A DNA stretch of 64,000 bases, taken from contig JAMDHS010000081.1 in NCBI GenBank assembly GCA_029717555.1, positions 27,607 through 91,606 on the forward strand, in the 5' to 3' direction. The translations under genes and the position numbers were made by a program. Position 1 is the first letter of the stretch. Every line of letters starts with the position of its first letter. Positions 44,631 to 56,551 of the stretch are shown here, in pieces. This DNA is from Peribolospora baueri. Taxonomy: Eukaryota > Basidiomycota > Peribolosporomycetes > Peribolosporales > Peribolosporaceae. A model generated the notes under the pieces. It was not told where the DNA came from. It was given only the letters and a program-made list of their open reading frames with translations, and did no database searches.

Positions 44631-47600
44631 TCAGAAAGCTGCGGCGACGGAAGGAAGACGGGAGAGGCTCGATCGATGGCTCACCTGCGAGACGTCTCCA
44701 CATTCGCAGATCAGGTTGAGGTCTCCGTAGGCTGCGCGGGGAAGGGGGGAGGACGGGCCGGCATTTATTCAGACGAGCAAAGGAAAACAAGACTAAATGG
44801 AGGGGAGGAGTCTCGCGAACGGGTCTCGGCTCACCATCGTCGAGACGAGAGGTCGTCGGCCAGAACTTGTTCTCGCGCAAGTACGGTAGCGGGTAGGCGG
44901 CCTGTTCGCGGGTGTACGGCCTGCGGGAGGGGGGCGGCGGGAGGAAAAGCGGGAAGGATGAGAGGAGGAAGTTCGTTTGTCGTCGTCGTCGTCGCGTCGT
45001 CGACGCCAGCGGTGCAAATGCGACGACCTACCTGTCCCACTTATCCGCGGCAATGACCTTGATAGGATGGGGCGAGTTGACGATCACGTTGTTCCCACGG
45101 GGCTGCCTCCCCTCAGCCACGTCTCGGGCCTCGTCGCGGATGCGGATCATGGCGTCGCAGAATCGGTCGATCTCGGCGAGCGACTCGGATTCGGTGGGCT
45201 CGACGAGCATGCACGACTGGTCTGGCCATGCGACCGTGGGCGGGTGGAAGGAGAAGTCCTGGGGCGGGGCGGGAGGGCGGGCGGGCACGATGAGAGATAG
45301 GACAGGGACGGGGACGACAGATCAGATGCGCCCAAGTCGCGGCCCGGCACCCACCTGGAGTCGCTTTGCAAAATCCATAACCTTGAGGCCATCCTTCTCA
45401 AACTCCTTAAAATCGATCAAGAACTCGTGCGCAGCCAGGCCGTGCTTGTTTCCGCTCCGAACCGTGTAGTGGTCCCGGAGCCGGTGGGCGGCGTAGTTGG
45501 CGTTGAGGATGGAGATGGCGGAGGAGCGGGTGAGACCGGAACCTCCGAGCATCTTGATGTATGCCCAGGAGATGGTGAGGATCGATGCGCTGCCCCACGG
45601 TGCGGCCGAGACGGGGTGGATGGGCGTCGAGCCTCCAGTGGGGACGATGGGATGCGAAGGAAGGAAGGGCGCCAGGTGCGCCGCCACGCCGATCGGGCCC
45701 ACGCCTGGTCCGCCGCCGCCGTGGGGACTGAGAGCGGGGGAAAAAAAAGAAAAAAAAAGTCAGCGAATCGACTCGTTCATGGGACAGACACACAGACACG
45801 GCGCACGCCGTCGACGCACATGCCAAACGTCTTGTGCAGGTTCAAGTGGCACACGTCAGCGCCGGCCGTAGCTGGATTGGTAAGGCCGATCTGAGCCTGC
45901 AGGTTGGCGCCATCGAGGTAAACCTGTCCGCCGTTGTCGTGGATGATCTTGCAGGCCTCTGGGGCCGAGTCTTCAAAGTTTCCGTATGTCGTCGGCCATG
46001 TGAGCTAAATGGAGCGAAAGGAAGCGGGGGTGTGAAAAGCGAGGTTGTGAGGAACGGGTGGATCACACGACGCGAAGGAGATACATACCATGAAAGCGGC
46101 AAGCTTGTCCTTGTGCTGTTCCGCCTTGGCCCTCAGGTCCGCCAAGTCGAGGTTTCCGTCCGGCAACGTTTTGACGGGCACGACGCGCAAGCCGGCCATG
46201 ACTGCGGACTGGAATATTCACACGTGTGGTGTGCACCATGGATGAGAGAGGGACGGAACAAAAGGGCGAACATAGGGTGAGCGCGAGAGAAGACGGCAGA
46301 GGAGAAGACGGCGACTTACGGCAGGGTTCGTCCCATGAGCGCTCAAAGGGATCAAGCAAACGTCCCTCGCGCCCTCGCCCCTACTCTCGTGGTAGGCGCG
46401 GATGACGGACAAGCCTGTGAACTCGCCCTGGGCGCCCGAGTTTGGCTGGAGGGAGACGGCGGGGAAGCCGGTGATGAGGCAGAGGTCGCGGGTGAGTTCC
46501 TGAAGGAGTGGTGGGAAAGGAAGGAGGAGAGGAGGGAGGGTGAGCGAGCCGTGGGTGACTAGACAAAACGAAACGGCCGAAAGCAAGGAGCGACTCACGT
46601 CAATGATAACCTGATACCCCTCTGCCTGGTCAACGGGCGCAAAAGGGTGTACGTTTGCAAACTCCGACCAAGTGAGAGGTGTCATGCTGGTAGCCGAGTT
46701 GAGTTTCATGGTACAAGAGCCTAGGGGAATCATGGCGTGTGTTAAGCTAAGGTCTTTGCCTTGGAGGTGTTGGAGGTAGCGCATCATTTCGGTTTCGGAT
46801 TTGTGTGTGTTGAAGACGGCTTGATGGAGATAGGGGGATGTGCGGGCGAAGGGGGCGGGGAGGGAGATGGTATCGAGGGACGCGCCGTCCATGGACGCCG
46901 AGGCCGAGTCGAGAAGGACGGTGGGGGTGTAGGGCAGCGAAGAGGAGGAGGAAGAACCATCTGGTCGCTTAGCGAGGGCAAAGGCGTTGAAGAGGTCCGT
47001 CATCTCCTCCAGCGTCACGCTCTCGTCCAGCGTCACGCCCACCTTCTCTTCGGCGGGCGAGGAGAAGGGGCGCAAGTTGAGGCCGACGTTGTTGGCCTCG
47101 TCGAGGACCCTGCGAGCGGTCGTGCCGGCGGGAGCGACGTCGATGGTGAGCGTGTCGAAGAAAGCATCGCGATTGACGACGCGGTAGCCGATGTGCTCGA
47201 GATGGTCCTTAAGGATCCGCGTCAGCGCGTGCACCTTGGCCGCTATCCTCCGGAGACCGTCGGGGCCGTGGTAAACGGCGTACATGGCGGCCATGTTGGC
47301 CAAGAGGGCCTGGGCGGTGCATACGTTGGACGTTGCCTTTTCTCTACGGATGTGCTGCTCACGGGTCTGCAGGGCGAGCCGGTACGCCGGATCTCCGTCG
47401 GCGTCCTTGCTGAGGCCAACGAGCCGTCCGGGCATGCGACGCTTCAGCTTGTCGGTGGTGGCGAAAAAGGCGGCGTGCGGGCCGCCGTAGCCGAGGGGGA
47501 CGCCGAAGCGGGCCGAATTACCGACAGCGACGTCGGCGCCCCATTCGCCGGGGGGTACGAGCATGGTGAGAGCGAGCAGGTCGGTGGCGGCTACGACGAG

Positions 47601-48660
47601 ACCTCCGGCGGCGTGGACCTCGTCGGCGAGGGCCTTCCACGAGGTGAGCGCGCCGTCGACGTCCGGGTACTGTACGAGGACGCCGAAAAGGTCGTTGCGA
47701 TCGAGGTCAGCGTGGGCGGGTAGGCGTGCGACGTTGGCGAGGTCGGCGACGACGATGCGGATGCCGAATCCCTTTGCGCGTTGGCGAAGGACGGCGAGGG
47801 TCTGAGGGAGGACGGCTTGATGGACAAGAAAGGTCTTGCGCTTGGACCTGGCGTTGGCGAAGGCGAGGATCATGGCCTCGGCGGCGGCGGTGGGCTCGTC
47901 GAGGAGGGAGGCGTTGGCGATCTCGAGGCCGGTGAGGTCCTTGGTCATGGTCTGGAAGTTGATCAGCGACTCGAGGCGGCCTGGGGGCGAAGGAGAGAGG
48001 GAGGAGGGAGGTCAGTGAAGGGGCGGAGGTGGCGTGGGCCTAAGGGAGGCTCACCTTGAGAGATCTCAGGCTGGTAAGCGGTGTAGCTGGTGTACCATCC
48101 GGGGTTTTGGAACAGCTGCGTCGTCGTCGGATGAACGCGAAATGAGGGTCACGCACGCACGGGCACGAAAGGGGTCCACTCACGTTCCTCATGATCACTT
48201 GGGGCACGACGGCGTTGTGGTATCCCAAGCCGATGAGGCTCTTTACGTCCTTGTTCATCCTCGCAATCGTCGTCGCCCTGGTGATGAGCTCTGACTCGCT
48301 GAGCGGGGCGATCTTGCGGTCGTCCACGGCGTCAGCGCGGGCAAGGCGGACGTTGTCGGGGACGGCGCGGGCGAGGAAGGAGTCGAGGTCGGCATGGCCG
48401 AGCGCCTGGAGCTGGTTTTGGACGTCGGACGGGCGGGGGCCGAGGTGGCGCCTCTCGAAGGCATCGAGCGGGGCGAAGGGGGAAGCGGCGGTGCGCGGGG
48501 AGCCGAAGGGGGGTGCGGCGGCGGTGGAGGCGGCGGTAGCGAGGGCACGGCGAGCGAGAAGGGGGGCGTCGAAGGAGCGGGCAGGGAGATGAGGACGGGA
48601 AGCGAGCGCCGATGGTGGTGGTGGGCGAGAGCGAAGGGCAGCCCTGGCGAGGAAGATCAT
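44631..48660 (-). CDS. GCV2: Glycine dehydrogenase (decarboxylating), P-protein
   Basis: PLP-dependent P-protein of the mitochondrial glycine cleavage complex. The start [16 protein letters not shown] with RRALATAAS is a good matrix presequence. Then [53 protein letters not shown] and [15 protein letters not shown]. The C-terminal half includes [28 protein letters not shown] and the PLP-lysine segment [20 protein letters not shown], which spans an intron. Residues near the end read [18 protein letters not shown]. The length, about 1,000 residues, is normal. After CGDVSQ the frame reads through a possible donor to a TGA at 44631-44633; if that donor is used the C-terminus differs. The gene converges with HIS2. 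Confidence 0.94.
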
Positions 48661-49034
48661 ATTGGCGGGGACGGCGGTGGAGCCCGAGCGGGGTCGGGCA
48701 GCACGTGGTAGTGGGGGAGGGCAGGATGGGGGATGGGAAGGAGGAGGAGCGAGGGGGACGACGAGGGACGACAACAACAACGACGAGGCTTTATTGAATT
48801 CGAATCCGGTCCGACGTCAGCTCGCCATCGCCATCGTCTTGTCTTGTCTTTGTGTCTGTCTAGCCGGTCGGTCGGATCACCGGTTATGCTGTGCGAGGAT
48901 GCGTTGCGTCGTGAATTGCGTTGTGCGACGATCGTCTCAATTCTTTTTTTCTTCTTCTCTCTTCCGTGTCCTCGCTTCCCTCTCGCTTCCGCCGCCCGCC
49001 CGCGCTCGCCTGCTCTCTCCCTCTCCTACCGAAC

Positions 49035-49115
49035 AAAAGCGAAAGCGAAAGCAAAAGCGAAAGCAAAAGCGAAAGCAAAAACAAAAAAGAAAAAGAAAAA
49101 GAAAAAGAAAAAGAA
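49035..49115. repeat. AAAGCG / GAAAAA purine array
   Basis: Hexamer-like GCGAAA and GCAAAA units change gradually to GAAAAA units over about 80 bp on +. Frames through it give Lys/Glu/Ser polymers and are not considered coding. It lies about 375 bp upstream of the GCV2 start. Confidence 0.85.
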
Positions 49116-49963
49116 AGAAAGTGATAAAAGGTCCCAGTCCCAGCAACGGGTCGAACAGACAGAGATAAACGCCGGACGCGAAAACTCGCCCCCGCGCCCC
49201 GACTACCAGTTTATGGTAGTCTTGCCGCAGTCGCACGGCCCGTTTTTACCAAAAGATGGAACGGGTCGGCTTTTTTGCTTCGCCGGGATCGATCGATAGA
49301 TAGTAGATAGACCGCCGACGAGGAAGCAGCAGGCGACCGAAGGCACGCCCACCACACACGGAGAGAAGGGTTAGCGTCCGAGGTACAAACATTCGCTAGC
49401 CCGCTCTAGGTCCCTCTTACAGCCGCTCTAGCTCCCTCTTATAACCCTTCCCTGCACCCTGCACCTCCACGCCCGCGGAACCGATCCTGCTCCCGCGCCC
49501 GCACCATGTGACGATTCTACCGCCCCTCTCTCCGGACGACGCGACACGCCCCCGGCCCGCAGGCGCGCACAATGACGGACGGTACGGAACGGGACGGGAC
49601 GACACTGCTTTACATACGGATGTTAACGCAACGCAACGCAACGCATGTGGACATCGTAGCGTGCGGCTCACTAGGACGTCGCTCACCGGCTCTATGACAA
49701 ACGAACGGACGAGGATGCAGAACGACACGGGGCGGGGGAACGAGAAGGAGAGAGGGGTGAAAGGGATACGAGATGGGACGGGACTAAAAAAAGAAAGATG
49801 AAGGGAGTGTGTGTGAACGCGAGGTGCGGTGGGTATCTGACTAGGAATAGGAAATAGAGAGTAATAAACGAGCGACGGTGGAGCGAAAACGATGGTGGGA
49901 TGCGAACAGATATTAAAGCGCGACGTCAAGGTATGGAAAGGAATGCACGGGACAGCGCACGTC

Positions 49964-50010
49964 GGGTCGGGTCGGGTCGGGACGGGACGACACGATACGA
50001 CACGACACGA
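49964..50010. repeat. GGGTC array followed by CGACA array
   Basis: Four GGG triplets separated by TC and a fifth after AC (49964-49986) satisfy a quadruplex pattern. The following 24 bp share 22 identical bases with the array at 37379-37400. The pair lies 44-90 bp after the TBC-gene stop. Confidence 0.85.
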
Positions 50011-50053
50011 GCCCAGACAGACAGGACGGAACGACAGCAAGGACCATGCTAGG

Positions 50054-51303
50054 TTACGTAACCCTCGACATGGCCTCCCCCCTCTCCACCAGCTCCGCCC
50101 ACTCGGCCCTCCATCGCCGGATACCCTTCTGCACGTCCTTGCGACGGAAGACCTTGTGTACCCACGACAGGAACGCGTCCTCGTCCTCGACGACCATGTA
50201 TGATGAGAGCACCGACAGCATCGTCTCGAAGCTTGCTGAAGGGTCTAGGAAGTTTTCTAAACGCGAGTCGACGAACAAAGAAGAGCTGGCTCAGTCGGAA
50301 TCCATTCCCCGTCTTCCACCTTCGTCTTCCCTCTCCGAGCCACACCACCACCTACCTCTCAACCCCCAAACGACGGCCAAAGCGATGATGATCAGCAGGT
50401 CCGGCCCCTCCAAGAAGTAGGCGTCCCATAATCGCAGTTGTGTCTTGAACGGCACCGTGTTGGCAAACAAGGTGATGTACCACTTTGTGGCGAATGCAGA
50501 CGTCGAGATCATGTGTTCCTTCTGTGCCAAAAAGATAATGCCAAACATACGCGGCACGCGGCACGCGTCAGCGAGCGAACCGCGCTCCAGAAGGACGCGA
50601 CTACTCACAAACACCTCGTGCACCTCCGGCATCAGCGACTCCACCAGACGTTCCTGTATGTAAAAGCTCTCTACCAGGCTTGGGAAGCCCGGGGCAAAGG
50701 TCGAGTGGAGGTCGTACAGGTCGTGCAGCCGCGTCAAAGCGGCGTACGCGCGCTGATCGGCGACAGACAATCTCCTATCAGCCCAGACAATCCAACTCGG
50801 CCAATCCCTCGATCAAGCTCACCTCTGGCTCGAAATAGCAGATCAACGTGGCGGCGATGGGACCCATGCCTTGACAGTATCCACACGTGTCGCACAGGAG
50901 CGAGAACGAGTGGAGGACGTGGAACAGAGACCGTTGCCTGCATTCGTTTTTCAAACGCGCATCGTCCGTTGCCAAATACGACAGTCGGTGAGCATCGCCA
51001 ACTCGACGGATGCGATTGAAAACCGCAGACTCGACTCACCCTCGTCCATACCGCGTGTGGAAGAGTATATGCCCGCTGATCGTTCTCGGCACGTCAAGAT
51101 CGATCTGCATGTCGTGCGAAGACGGCCGCTTGACGCCGTCCTGGTACGCCAGCGCAAGCTGCCGTTCCGTGAGCGCCGCGTGACCCCGACCGTCGTGGCC
51201 TGTCGTGGAGGCAGATCGCGAACGCGAGCGCTCTTCGATCATCGCCCACCACGCTTGGGCGCGCCACGCGTCGGGGATGCCCTTGTACACGCGCTGTCAA
51301 ACG

Positions 51304-51335
<32 letters not shown>

Positions 51336-52534
51336 AGACCACATTGAGCACAGCGACGACGGACGGTGGCCATCGCCCGCCCGCCACACCAGCTCACTTT
51401 CTCCAGTTTCTTTGCCTTGGAGCCCTGGAGCCGGTATCCGGCCGCATTTCCACCCTCATCTCGAGCCGTGACGACCATCATCTTCTGCCACTTATCCATC
51501 CTCTTCCTCTCCTTCACCACCTCCTCCCTAGACCTATTTGGCTCTACCGCGTTCACAGGAAGATCGGGCGAAAGGACGGCCCGCTGCTTCGCCGACGCCT
51601 TGCTTTGTCTCGGCCGTTTCGGTTTGCGCGGCTTGGCGGGTACATCTGGGGGCAGGTCGTCGTATGCGGACGCGCGCAGGGTTGCCGTACGGCCGTGTGA
51701 GCTTGCTTTGGTGTATGCTTGGGAGAAGAAACCATAGCTACCGATCGCATAACATCGGGAAATGGAGAGAACAGAAAAATATGTGATTAGACGGGGGACA
51801 AGCCGTCAAGCACTTGAAAATCACGGCGCTCACCGATCCAACTTTGCCAACAAAACATCCCGCTCCTGCTCGGCCTCCAGCCTCTGCCTGGTCTCCTCCG
51901 CGCTCGGCCCTTCTCCCATCGCGCCGGCCAGGCCGCCCGCTTCAACACCCGGCCTAGCGGACGCGGCCGTTGACTGTGGCGCTGGCGTCTGCGCGGGACT
52001 GCGATTCCTCTCCCTCGTGAGCTCGACGCCCTCATCGAAGCCGTCGTTTGGAACGCCAGTCCGCTCGAACTGTGCGTACACCTCCCGTACGTGTGCCGAT
52101 TCTTCGTCCTCCGGCGACTCCCACTGTTCTGACGCGTTGTTGCTCGCCGTGACGTGGGAGGAGGAGGAGCCCGTCGCCGGGGAGCCGCTTCGTTGCACCG
52201 GAGGGCGTTGTGTGGTGGAGGAGGAGGGGACGGAGAGAAAGGAGGGAGAATCTTGCATGACATCCCCTCTTGGAACGTCTCTCCGTGTCCGTCCGGACGA
52301 CGGTGGAGCGAGATGATGAGTGGTGGACGCGGTGGCCAGCGGCTCGACGCGAGAGTTATAGCCGGAAGACGCCCAGCTGTACGCGCTCGTGCTATTGGAG
52401 GACGACGCAGAGGTCTCCAGAGACGACTTGGGTGAGAGCTGGAGCGGCTTGAGTCCATTCAGAGCTCTCTCGGGCGGCGGCACGTTCGAACGGCCGTTGA
52501 GCAGGACGGCGACGGGTGCCAAAGACGAAGACAT
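50054..52534 (-). CDS. TBC-domain Rab GTPase-activating protein
   Basis: Predicted Rab GAP acting in membrane traffic. The start MSSSLAPVAVLLNGRSNV (52534) opens a Ser/Pro/Thr-rich N-terminus of about 240 residues, then a basic stretch and the TBC domain. IPDAWRAQAWWAMIEE is the entry motif. The arginine finger is present as IDLDVPRT (IxxDxxR) and the glutamine finger as YCQGM, so catalysis is expected. Later TBC blocks are YIQERLVESLMPEVHEV, ATKWYITLFANTVPF and LRLWDAYFLEGPDLL. It ends ELVERGEAMSRVT. Introns are frequent, and one carries a 29-base T run. Which Rab is used cannot be told; Gyp/Mdr1-type relatives are possible. Confidence 0.88.
51304..51332. repeat. Poly(A)29 run inside TBC-gene intron
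   Basis: Twenty-nine A on + (T on the gene's sense strand), directly beside the donor of the intron following QGSKAKKLEK and RVYKGIPDAW coding segments. Confidence 0.95.
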
Positions 52535-54150
52535 GGTGTGAGATGTGACAAATAGCAAAAAGAGGGAAGCGAAGGTGAACGAGAGAATGGAAGCGCTGCA
52601 GGGTATCTAAGGAACGTCGAGTAATATCGGGCAAAGGTTGAGCGCCGTTTCGCCAGCTCAGCTTGGCTCAGGCGAGACCCGTCCGGATAGGGGTAAGGGG
52701 ATCCGGAACGTGCCAGGCCTGGTTCGACGACGAGACCGTGTGCGCCGGACAAGAAACCAAGCTGACGAGGTGGTGCGAGTCGGCGACGGCGGGCGGCGTT
52801 GGTTATGGTGAGAAGAAGAAAGGGTCAGATCGCGAAGATGACGCCGGGGCGAACCAACACCAGCAATCCGTCTGACTGCGGCGACGCCATCTGTTTTCCT
52901 CTTCCGCCGATCGTTCGTTGTCTTCAACTGTCATAACAACAGCAGGCCCTGCTGTGCTGTGCAATGCTGTGCAATACGAAGGCATGGAGAGGAAGACGGT
53001 GACGGTGCTTGCTTTCTTGCTCTTGCTTTTCTCCCCTCGTTGGCCCTCTTTTCTACACAGCAGCGCCATGGCGAGCCTTTATCGACCTCATCGACATTTC
53101 ATCTCCATGCATGGCTCACTAACATCTCCCAGTGGACAGAAGGAGCTGACACGTCGTCTCAAAGGCCACGAACGGGTCCAGAAAGGCGAAAAGAGTAGCA
53201 GGCTAGATGGGCCATCTGCCTGCCGGAGACTGGCTGGACGGAGACTGGCGGGCCGGCTGGCTCGCCGATTTAGGACAGACCAGACCATCACATCCTTCAC
53301 CTCGCTCACTGCGCCAGGGACCAGGACAAGGACATCTACCCTCCTCACTCTTCACCACTCTCTTCCTTCTTTCCCTTCTTCTCCTTCTTCCTCCCCTCCC
53401 CACCAGCCACGGCAAGAGCAGTCTTCTGCTTCGTCAGGCCCACGTGTGCGTGTGTCCTCGACTTTGTCCCCTGGTCCTTGCCTCCAGGGTGACTGGGGCG
53501 CCGCTCACGCTGGCGTTGCATCTTCCGGCGATGCTTTTCCGCGTCCACCAGTGGCACGCACATGGCTGCGTGCGGCTCGCGAATGTCGGCCAGGTGTGTG
53601 CCGGACGTGGGGTCGTGGTGGTGAACGGCACGGGCGAGACCGGTGGTGGGCATTGTGGAGCGCAGAGAGGAAGCAGACGGCGATGTGGTTATGTGTTTCG
53701 CTGGCAAGAGATGCGATCGCAAGCGCTTCTACCGTACCGTCTGGACGATCTGGTGCAAAAGTGATCCGGTCTCTTGCGGCGCCACGACGCTTAAGAGGAA
53801 GGAACATCGGTCGCCCTCAGGCATGACAAAGCAGACCGACGGATGGTTCCACCAAGAGCGCGACTAGGTTCCACCATCGGGAAAGCGCGGCCTTCCAGAA
53901 CAAGGACAAAGCTCATAATCAAGTCAGATGAGCAAGCGGCGCAACCTCAGCGTCGCAGAGGAGACAGAAAGATAATTTCATTTGGCGATGACGTGGAAAT
54001 AAGCATGTCTATCACTTCCGCGCGGAAGATAACGTACTAAGGGGAGTGTCAAACCAAAGAGACTTCATCGCATCGCTCGGAAGCGCGCCGCGCCCAGAGA
54101 GAGAGCGTCCTAGCAGTCACCTCTTTACACATGCTCACCCGTCCCATCGC
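52535..54150. other. Intergenic region upstream of TBC gene
   Basis: 1.6 kb between two minus-strand genes. ORFs of 302 and 185 codons on + and about 125 on - overlap here, but they are Arg/Ser/Leu-rich and lack recognisable domains. A tandem GGAGACTGGC(T/G)GG pattern occurs near 53226-53252. I see no supported gene. Confidence 0.45.
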
Positions 54151-55918
54151 CTAACGCACGACGTATCCCAACCCCCGCAATGCGTCGCAACTGTCTAGCC
54201 TCTCCTCCACAATCTGCTTGACCCGCTCCGCATCACTGCCGATGCCGAAGAACCCTCTGGCGTTATCCAATCTCCGATTCCGGTCCTCCATCTCCCTCTC
54301 GCACGCGTTCTGCAAGCCGCGCACGTAACTTCGTTCCACGGTCGACTCAAAGTCGCGGAGCTTGGAGTTGCGGACATGAGAAGATCGGGAGGCGGACGTG
54401 GTGGTGTAGGTGGAGATTGGGTGAGAGGTCCATTGGGCCCCGTTTACCCTGAAAGGATATGGTCGGGAAGGCATCAAATAAGGTGAAATTTCAGCATCAT
54501 GGAAGTCAACTTTCGGCTTCTCTCACGCTGAGGACGGGGGGAACGTACCAGTATGGGACGTTCAAGTTCGAAGTAGATCTATGGAGATCATGCCACTTGC
54601 TAGGCTGGAAGGAGAACGAAGGGTCGGGCGTGGAGAGGAGGGTGGGAATGTAGGACATGAAAGAGAACAGGAACAGTACGAGCAGAGGCAGCAACTGAAG
54701 CAGCAGTGTCGGCCCGCCCTGCTGGCCTTCGTCCCGACCGCCGCCTGCGCCTCGTCCCGCACCAGCCGGTCGCCGAAACTGTGTTCGTTGGAAGCCTGGG
54801 CCATAAAACGTCGTTCGGACGCCTATTGGTGTATGAATCTGCGTTAGCTGGGTTAAACAAACACGACGAAGAGATCACAGACTCACCTGGCCCACCAAAC
54901 CCAAAGCTCGCACCCGGCCCACCGAGCCCACCGCCAAAGAACATATTGAACAGCTCCTCCGGGTTCACTTCTTCGGCGTAAACGCCACCTCCCCGTCCTG
55001 CGAAGCCTCCGAATCCTGGAGACATGCCCCCGCCCGCTGCTGAGGAGGACATGCCGGAGAATCGGCTGTCAGGGTCTGCGCCGTGTGCATCGAAAGCTGC
55101 GCGCTTGTCTGAATCTGAGAGGACTGTGAAGGCCTTTGAGACCACTGTGGAAGCGGTGAGTCAGAATCAGGAAGTGAAAGCAAGAGGCAGAGTGCAAGGA
55201 TCGGTTGAGCCGGGTATGCATGAGGGACGCTTCGCAAGATGGTGTCCTTGGTCAAAGGCAAAGGAAAAGAAAACCAAACGCACTTTTAAAAGCCTCGTCC
55301 GCTCCCGGCGCGCCGTTTTTGTCTGGATGCAATTGTAGCGCGAGCTGTGTACGTAGCCAAAGAAAGCGTGCGAGCATTACACGAAACCTTAGCTCGATGC
55401 GATCCTTATGGGCCGGTGGACTTGGACGCGTATGGAAAGAGATAAGCCCTACCCACCTTGCGATAAGCTTTCTTCACAGCCGCATCCTCGCATCCCTTCT
55501 CGAGACCGAGAATGCCGTAATAGTCCACGTGCTTGCACATCCTGACTCGCTTCACCACCTTCTCCTGCTCGATCGTATACTCGCGCTTCTTCTTGTCCTT
55601 CAATGTTGATGGAGACGGAGACGCGGAAGAAGATGGGGAGGTGGGTCCGTTGGGTTTTGCTGAAGGAGCGGCGCGCCGCCGGTGCGCAGTGGCGTCGGAC
55701 GCGTTCGTCTCGGTGGCCGAAGTGGAAGCCTGAGGCGAGGCGTCCCCGTCAGCGGCGGAAAACGACTCGAGTCTGGCCATAAGAGCATCGGCCTCGTCGG
55801 TGGGAAAAAGAGCGATGGACTTGCGAGCGAACTTGAGCGCCGAGGCCATGTTCTCCGAGTTGTAGTGTTTCTGGGCGATGGCGAGGCATCGCAACGCCTC
55901 GTCCTTGTTGCTCTCCAT
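54151..55918 (-). CDS. ER-type DnaJ with DUF1977 (DNAJB12/14-like, Hlj1-like)
   Basis: Hsp40 cochaperone, probably tail- or single-spanning in the ER membrane with the J domain in the cytosol, acting in ER-associated degradation. The start MESNKDEALRCLAIAQKHY is the family N-terminal helix. The J domain begins DYYGILGLEKGCEDAAVKKA, continues LALQLHPDKNGAPGADEAFK with the HPD triad and ends AFTVLSDSDKRAAFDAHG. A Gly/Phe region with GGGLGGPGASFGFGGPG follows. The hydrophobic stretch LLLQLLPLLVLFLFSFM is the membrane span. The C-terminal DUF1977 part ends in YVRGLQNACEREMEDRNRR and LDSCDALRGLGYVVR. Four or more exons. It is divergent from the DUF4336 gene. Confidence 0.9.
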
Positions 55919-56551
55919 TGCGACGGGCGGAGGGGCTGATTAGGAAAATCGAGAAAGGTTGTCGGAGCCCGGTGACCGTCCTATCCTGTCCTCACTTACT
56001 CCGGGCGACTCCTTGAACGTAAGAGCGGTGCGTCGCAATGAGGCGGGGGAACGAGCAAGAAAGAGAAGATGGCGTCGTTCGCTCGTCCTGTTCTCCACCG
56101 TCGACTTGTCTCCGCTGGCCCTGGAAGATAAACGCCGCTTGTATCCGATCACGTGATTCGATGCTTACGTACACAGCGCCCATCCAGGACGCGAAGGACG
56201 GCTGACGAGGGCTGAGCAAGCGATGGATGGTGCCTGCAGATGAGGCGATGGCTTGGCGGGAGAAGCAGCGACGGCGAAGGGGGCGGCGGCGAGGAGTCGT
56301 TCGTTGTAAAGACAACGATCGTTCAAGACAGGAAGAGGTAACTGGCGGAGTAACGACAGCAGAAGGAGCCAAAGCGGTCGGTCGATCGATCTCACCTCGT
56401 CGCACGCCACCCGTCTCGTCTCATCGTCTTGTCGCACCGGCAACCAGGGCCTTGTCTCTCTCTCTCGCATCGACAGAGAACTGGCTCCTTTCGCTCCTCT
56501 CTCGACACCATCTTCAAGCCTACCACTCTCATCAACGCGCAATCACCCATC
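55919..56551. promoter_or_regulatory. Divergent promoter DnaJ / DUF4336 gene
   Basis: 633 bp between the two starts. TCTCTCTC pyrimidine runs close to the + gene form its likely leader. A TCACGTGA palindrome (E-box) lies at about 56149-56156. No other element stands out. Confidence 0.5.

Larger units (their letters stand above)
48661..50053. other. GCV2 upstream region with purine repeats
   Basis: 1.4 kb between two minus-strand genes. An AAAGCG/AAAGCA then GAAAAA array runs at about 49035-49115. A GGGTC array at 49964-49986 and a CGACA array (49987-50010) lie next to the TBC gene end. GCV2 promoter elements were not recognised. Confidence 0.45.

Noticed and set aside
52918-53826. 302-codon ORF on plus
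   Set aside because: Low-quality composition, no domain, surrounded by simple repeats; retained only as part of the intergenic description.
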